Source: Brachycybe producta
Lineage: Eukaryota > Arthropoda > Diplopoda > Playtdesmida > Andrognathidae
Direction: 5' to 3'
Assembly (NCBI GenBank): GCA_036925085.1
Contig: JAUPFP010000031.1
Coordinates: 1,984,001 to 2,048,000 of the forward strand
DNA: 64,000 bases
Below, one piece after another: positions 61,976 to 64,000 of this stretch. The notes beneath the pieces were generated by a model, which saw nothing but the letters and a program-made list of their open reading frames with translations, did no database searches and was not told the DNA's origin. The translations under genes and the position numbers were made by a program. Positions within the stretch are counted from its first letter, which is position 1. Every line of letters starts with the position of its first letter.

Positions 61976-63186
61976 ACACGAGAGTGCAATCCTTAAATAA
62001 GCTTCAATTATTTTGTAATAATTAAACTAAGTTTAATAATTTTGTTCCAATTAAACAACCTTTAAAGATTTTTTTATGATTAAAATAAGCATTTATAATT
62101 TTGTTCTATTAAATAGGTGCATTTCATATTAATAAAATGGAAGTTCTCTCTGATCATTATTTGATTAATTTTTTTTTAACAAAATAAGTAGGCCAATTAG
62201 TGGTCCGCGGGATTTAAAATTTATAAATTTAGTGGTCCGAAATGTTGGCGACCGCTGCTACAGTCGCTTTGTTACTCTTTTTAGAGCAACAAAGGTCCTT
62301 AAAAAGTAGGATTACCATTTAGACAAAAAGAAAACGGACCGATCGAGTGTCGTATTTTGTCACGAGCAACAATTTAGTTTACTAACAAACTCACTCGAAA
62401 ACCCACAGATGCAGAAAATTGATGAAAACAAGACTCAAGAAACTTACTATAGAAAGCTTACTATAGTAGTAGTACATGTAGGGCAGACAAAAGCAGAAAA
62501 TTTGACATCCAGCTTAGAAAAAATTACATCAAAGCCAATAATAATCTGCCAATTTGCTGCCAAATCAACGTTCTCTCTCTCTCTCTCTCTCTCTGTGTTC
62601 ATCAAATATTCCTATAGAAAAAACTGTTGACTATATATTTTCTACTATAATAAATGCATTTCTGAATGTCACTCGACAAACATTATTCAATTACTGAAAA
62701 CAAAACCGCAACGAAACGTTTTTTTTTATTTAGATCCGAAAATCGAATTTGAAAGCTAGAACAAAATTTGGTGTTCATTACGCATTGAATCGAGACAGAA
62801 AATGAAGAAGCTCTTCTTCAACCAAAAAAAAAATGCTTAATTTTTCTGTCTATTTGGAAAAGGGAATCTAATATATTTGAAAATGCAGGTCCTCTTTTTC
62901 TCAAAAGAGTTGTCAAATTTTCTCTTCAAGAGATGAGAAAATTCAATTTTAAAGACCCATCATTTCACGACAAATACAATTTGTAATGTAAATCTAAATA
63001 GATTTTCTCTCTTTTTTTTTTTTGTTTCTTGTGAAATGAAACATAAAAGTCACATTTGTAGACAAGTGAAGACGAACCGATTTCGACAAGTGAACACAAA
63101 CCGATTTCGATCTCGAAAACTGAAGAACCTAACCAAACCTCAAGTTATTTAGAAGAAAGATAAAAAAAAGCAAATCATTTCAGTTA
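61976..63186. other. Right-hand flank, no ZNG1 exon seen
   Basis: Searched on the minus strand for the expected upstream ZNG1 text (CLCC, ETTGLADP, VDSKY); nothing matched. It has a short (CT)n run at 62574-62594 and AT-rich filler. Presumably intron. Confidence 0.45.
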
Positions 63187-63903
63187 TTAAGAGCCTAGAT
63201 ACATCGTTTAGTTCAAAATTTCTCCGAATGTAGGCGCTGCGATCGTTGTTGATTGAAAAACGGTTTTTTAACGTTTTTTCTCCCGGTTCGAAGTCACATA
63301 ATAATTAATAGAAAAATAATTTCGCGTGCTAACCTTATAAAAAGAAAACATTGTGAAGCCAGTAGATTAATGCACGTAATAATTATTTTGTTATTGTTCT
63401 GAGTTGTTTTAACGGGAGTTCTTCAAATGTTTGGGTGACGGTTTTTTGCTCCTATGGGACTTAACATGGAGTTTAAAAACGTACGATTTTAAACGTTATT
63501 AAAAAATAGAAGGACCTTTTCAAAATTTATAAAAAGGAAACATCGTGAAGCCAATACATGAAAGTATGTGCTAATTATTTTGTTATTGTTCTAAATCAGT
63601 TTTAACGAGAGTTTTTCAAATGTTTGTGGGACGGTTTTTGATCCTATGGGATTTAACATGGGGTTAAAAAAACGAACGACTTTGAACCTTGTTTAAAAAT
63701 AGAAGGACCTTTTCAAAAATTATATAAATGGAGCACGTGAAGAACAATACTTTTTATTGCATTTTGCGCTTTACTGTATTTTAATTGAGCGATTGTGAGG
63801 CGATTTCTTGCAGTTTTAGTAACACCACATAAGAACACTCATTTGTCTCGTTGTCGTCTACTCAAAACAACAAGATGGACGTCCATCTAGGCTCTTAATT
63901 TCA
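63187..63903. mobile_element. ~717-bp inverted-end element with internal ~190-bp duplication
   Basis: Ends attaagagcctagatacatc and its inverse gtccatctaggctcttaat. Inside, the block caaatgttt(g)ggtgacggttttt ... aaaaatagaaggaccttttc occurs twice (about 63340-63530 and 63531-63720). No transposase frame. Confidence 0.6.
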
Positions 63904-63964
63904 AAGTGACTAAAATAAAACTACTTACATAGAATTACTATTAAGTCCAGTTTTGTTCAAACTT

Positions 63965-64000
63965 AGGGCTCGGATTTTTATGCAATATCAATCAAATGTT
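63965..64000 (+). mobile_element. hAT-type MITE (TAGGGCTCGG family), cut by window end
   Basis: tagggctcggatttttatgc aatatcaatc: the canonical left end, running off the window. Confidence 0.75.

Overview
This is AT-rich, intron- and transposon-laden DNA from an invertebrate animal. Evidence for this is a single-exon forkhead (FoxD) gene, a second gene cut into short exons with GT/AG boundaries, and dozens of non-autonomous DNA transposons (MITEs) and minisatellites. The phylum cannot be fixed from the sequence alone. No rRNA, tRNA, CRISPR array or prokaryotic operon was seen.

Two protein-coding genes are supported, both on the minus strand. (1) FoxD, 19082-21049, is an intact 655-codon single-exon forkhead repressor with a C-terminal eh1 (Groucho-binding) motif. 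(2) ZNG1 (formerly CBWD, the COG0523 GTP-dependent zinc chaperone) is represented by its C-terminal half. I recovered it by reading splice-bounded segments on the minus strand: exons at 61513-61599, 60410-60466, 56783-56849, 52831-52965, 25969-26101 and 23290-23345 (stop). Splice phases fit across the last five of these; one weaker exon candidate lies at 60570-60619. The N-terminal GTPase exons (P-loop and the CxCC metal motif) were not found and should lie to the right of the window. ZNG1 ends about 2.2 kb upstream of FoxD on the same strand. This is the same order and orientation as human ZNG1A(CBWD1)-FOXD4 and CBWD2-FOXD4L1, so the window seems to preserve an old gene neighbourhood.

Layout: 1-19 kb (downstream of FoxD) has no recognisable gene. 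It holds tandem repeats, hAT-type MITEs with 8-bp target duplications, a TWA-type MITE family, foldback elements and one broken non-LTR retrotransposon tail (3832-4194). 19-21 kb is FoxD. 21-23.2 kb is its upstream region, with a CACCC/CCAAT cluster and three foldback MITEs. 23.3-61.6 kb is ZNG1, including a 26.7-kb intron filled with MITEs, 33/34-bp minisatellites, a ~175-bp satellite with a four-unit higher-order repeat, and a 55-bp array of promoter-like motifs. 61.6-64 kb is more repeat sequence, presumably also ZNG1 intron.

The two genes have unrelated biochemistry: a nuclear transcription repressor, and a cytosolic zinc chaperone for methionine aminopeptidase 1. Their linkage is best explained by cis-regulation. 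Large ZNG1 introns beside a developmental regulator are a natural place for FoxD enhancers, but that is inference.
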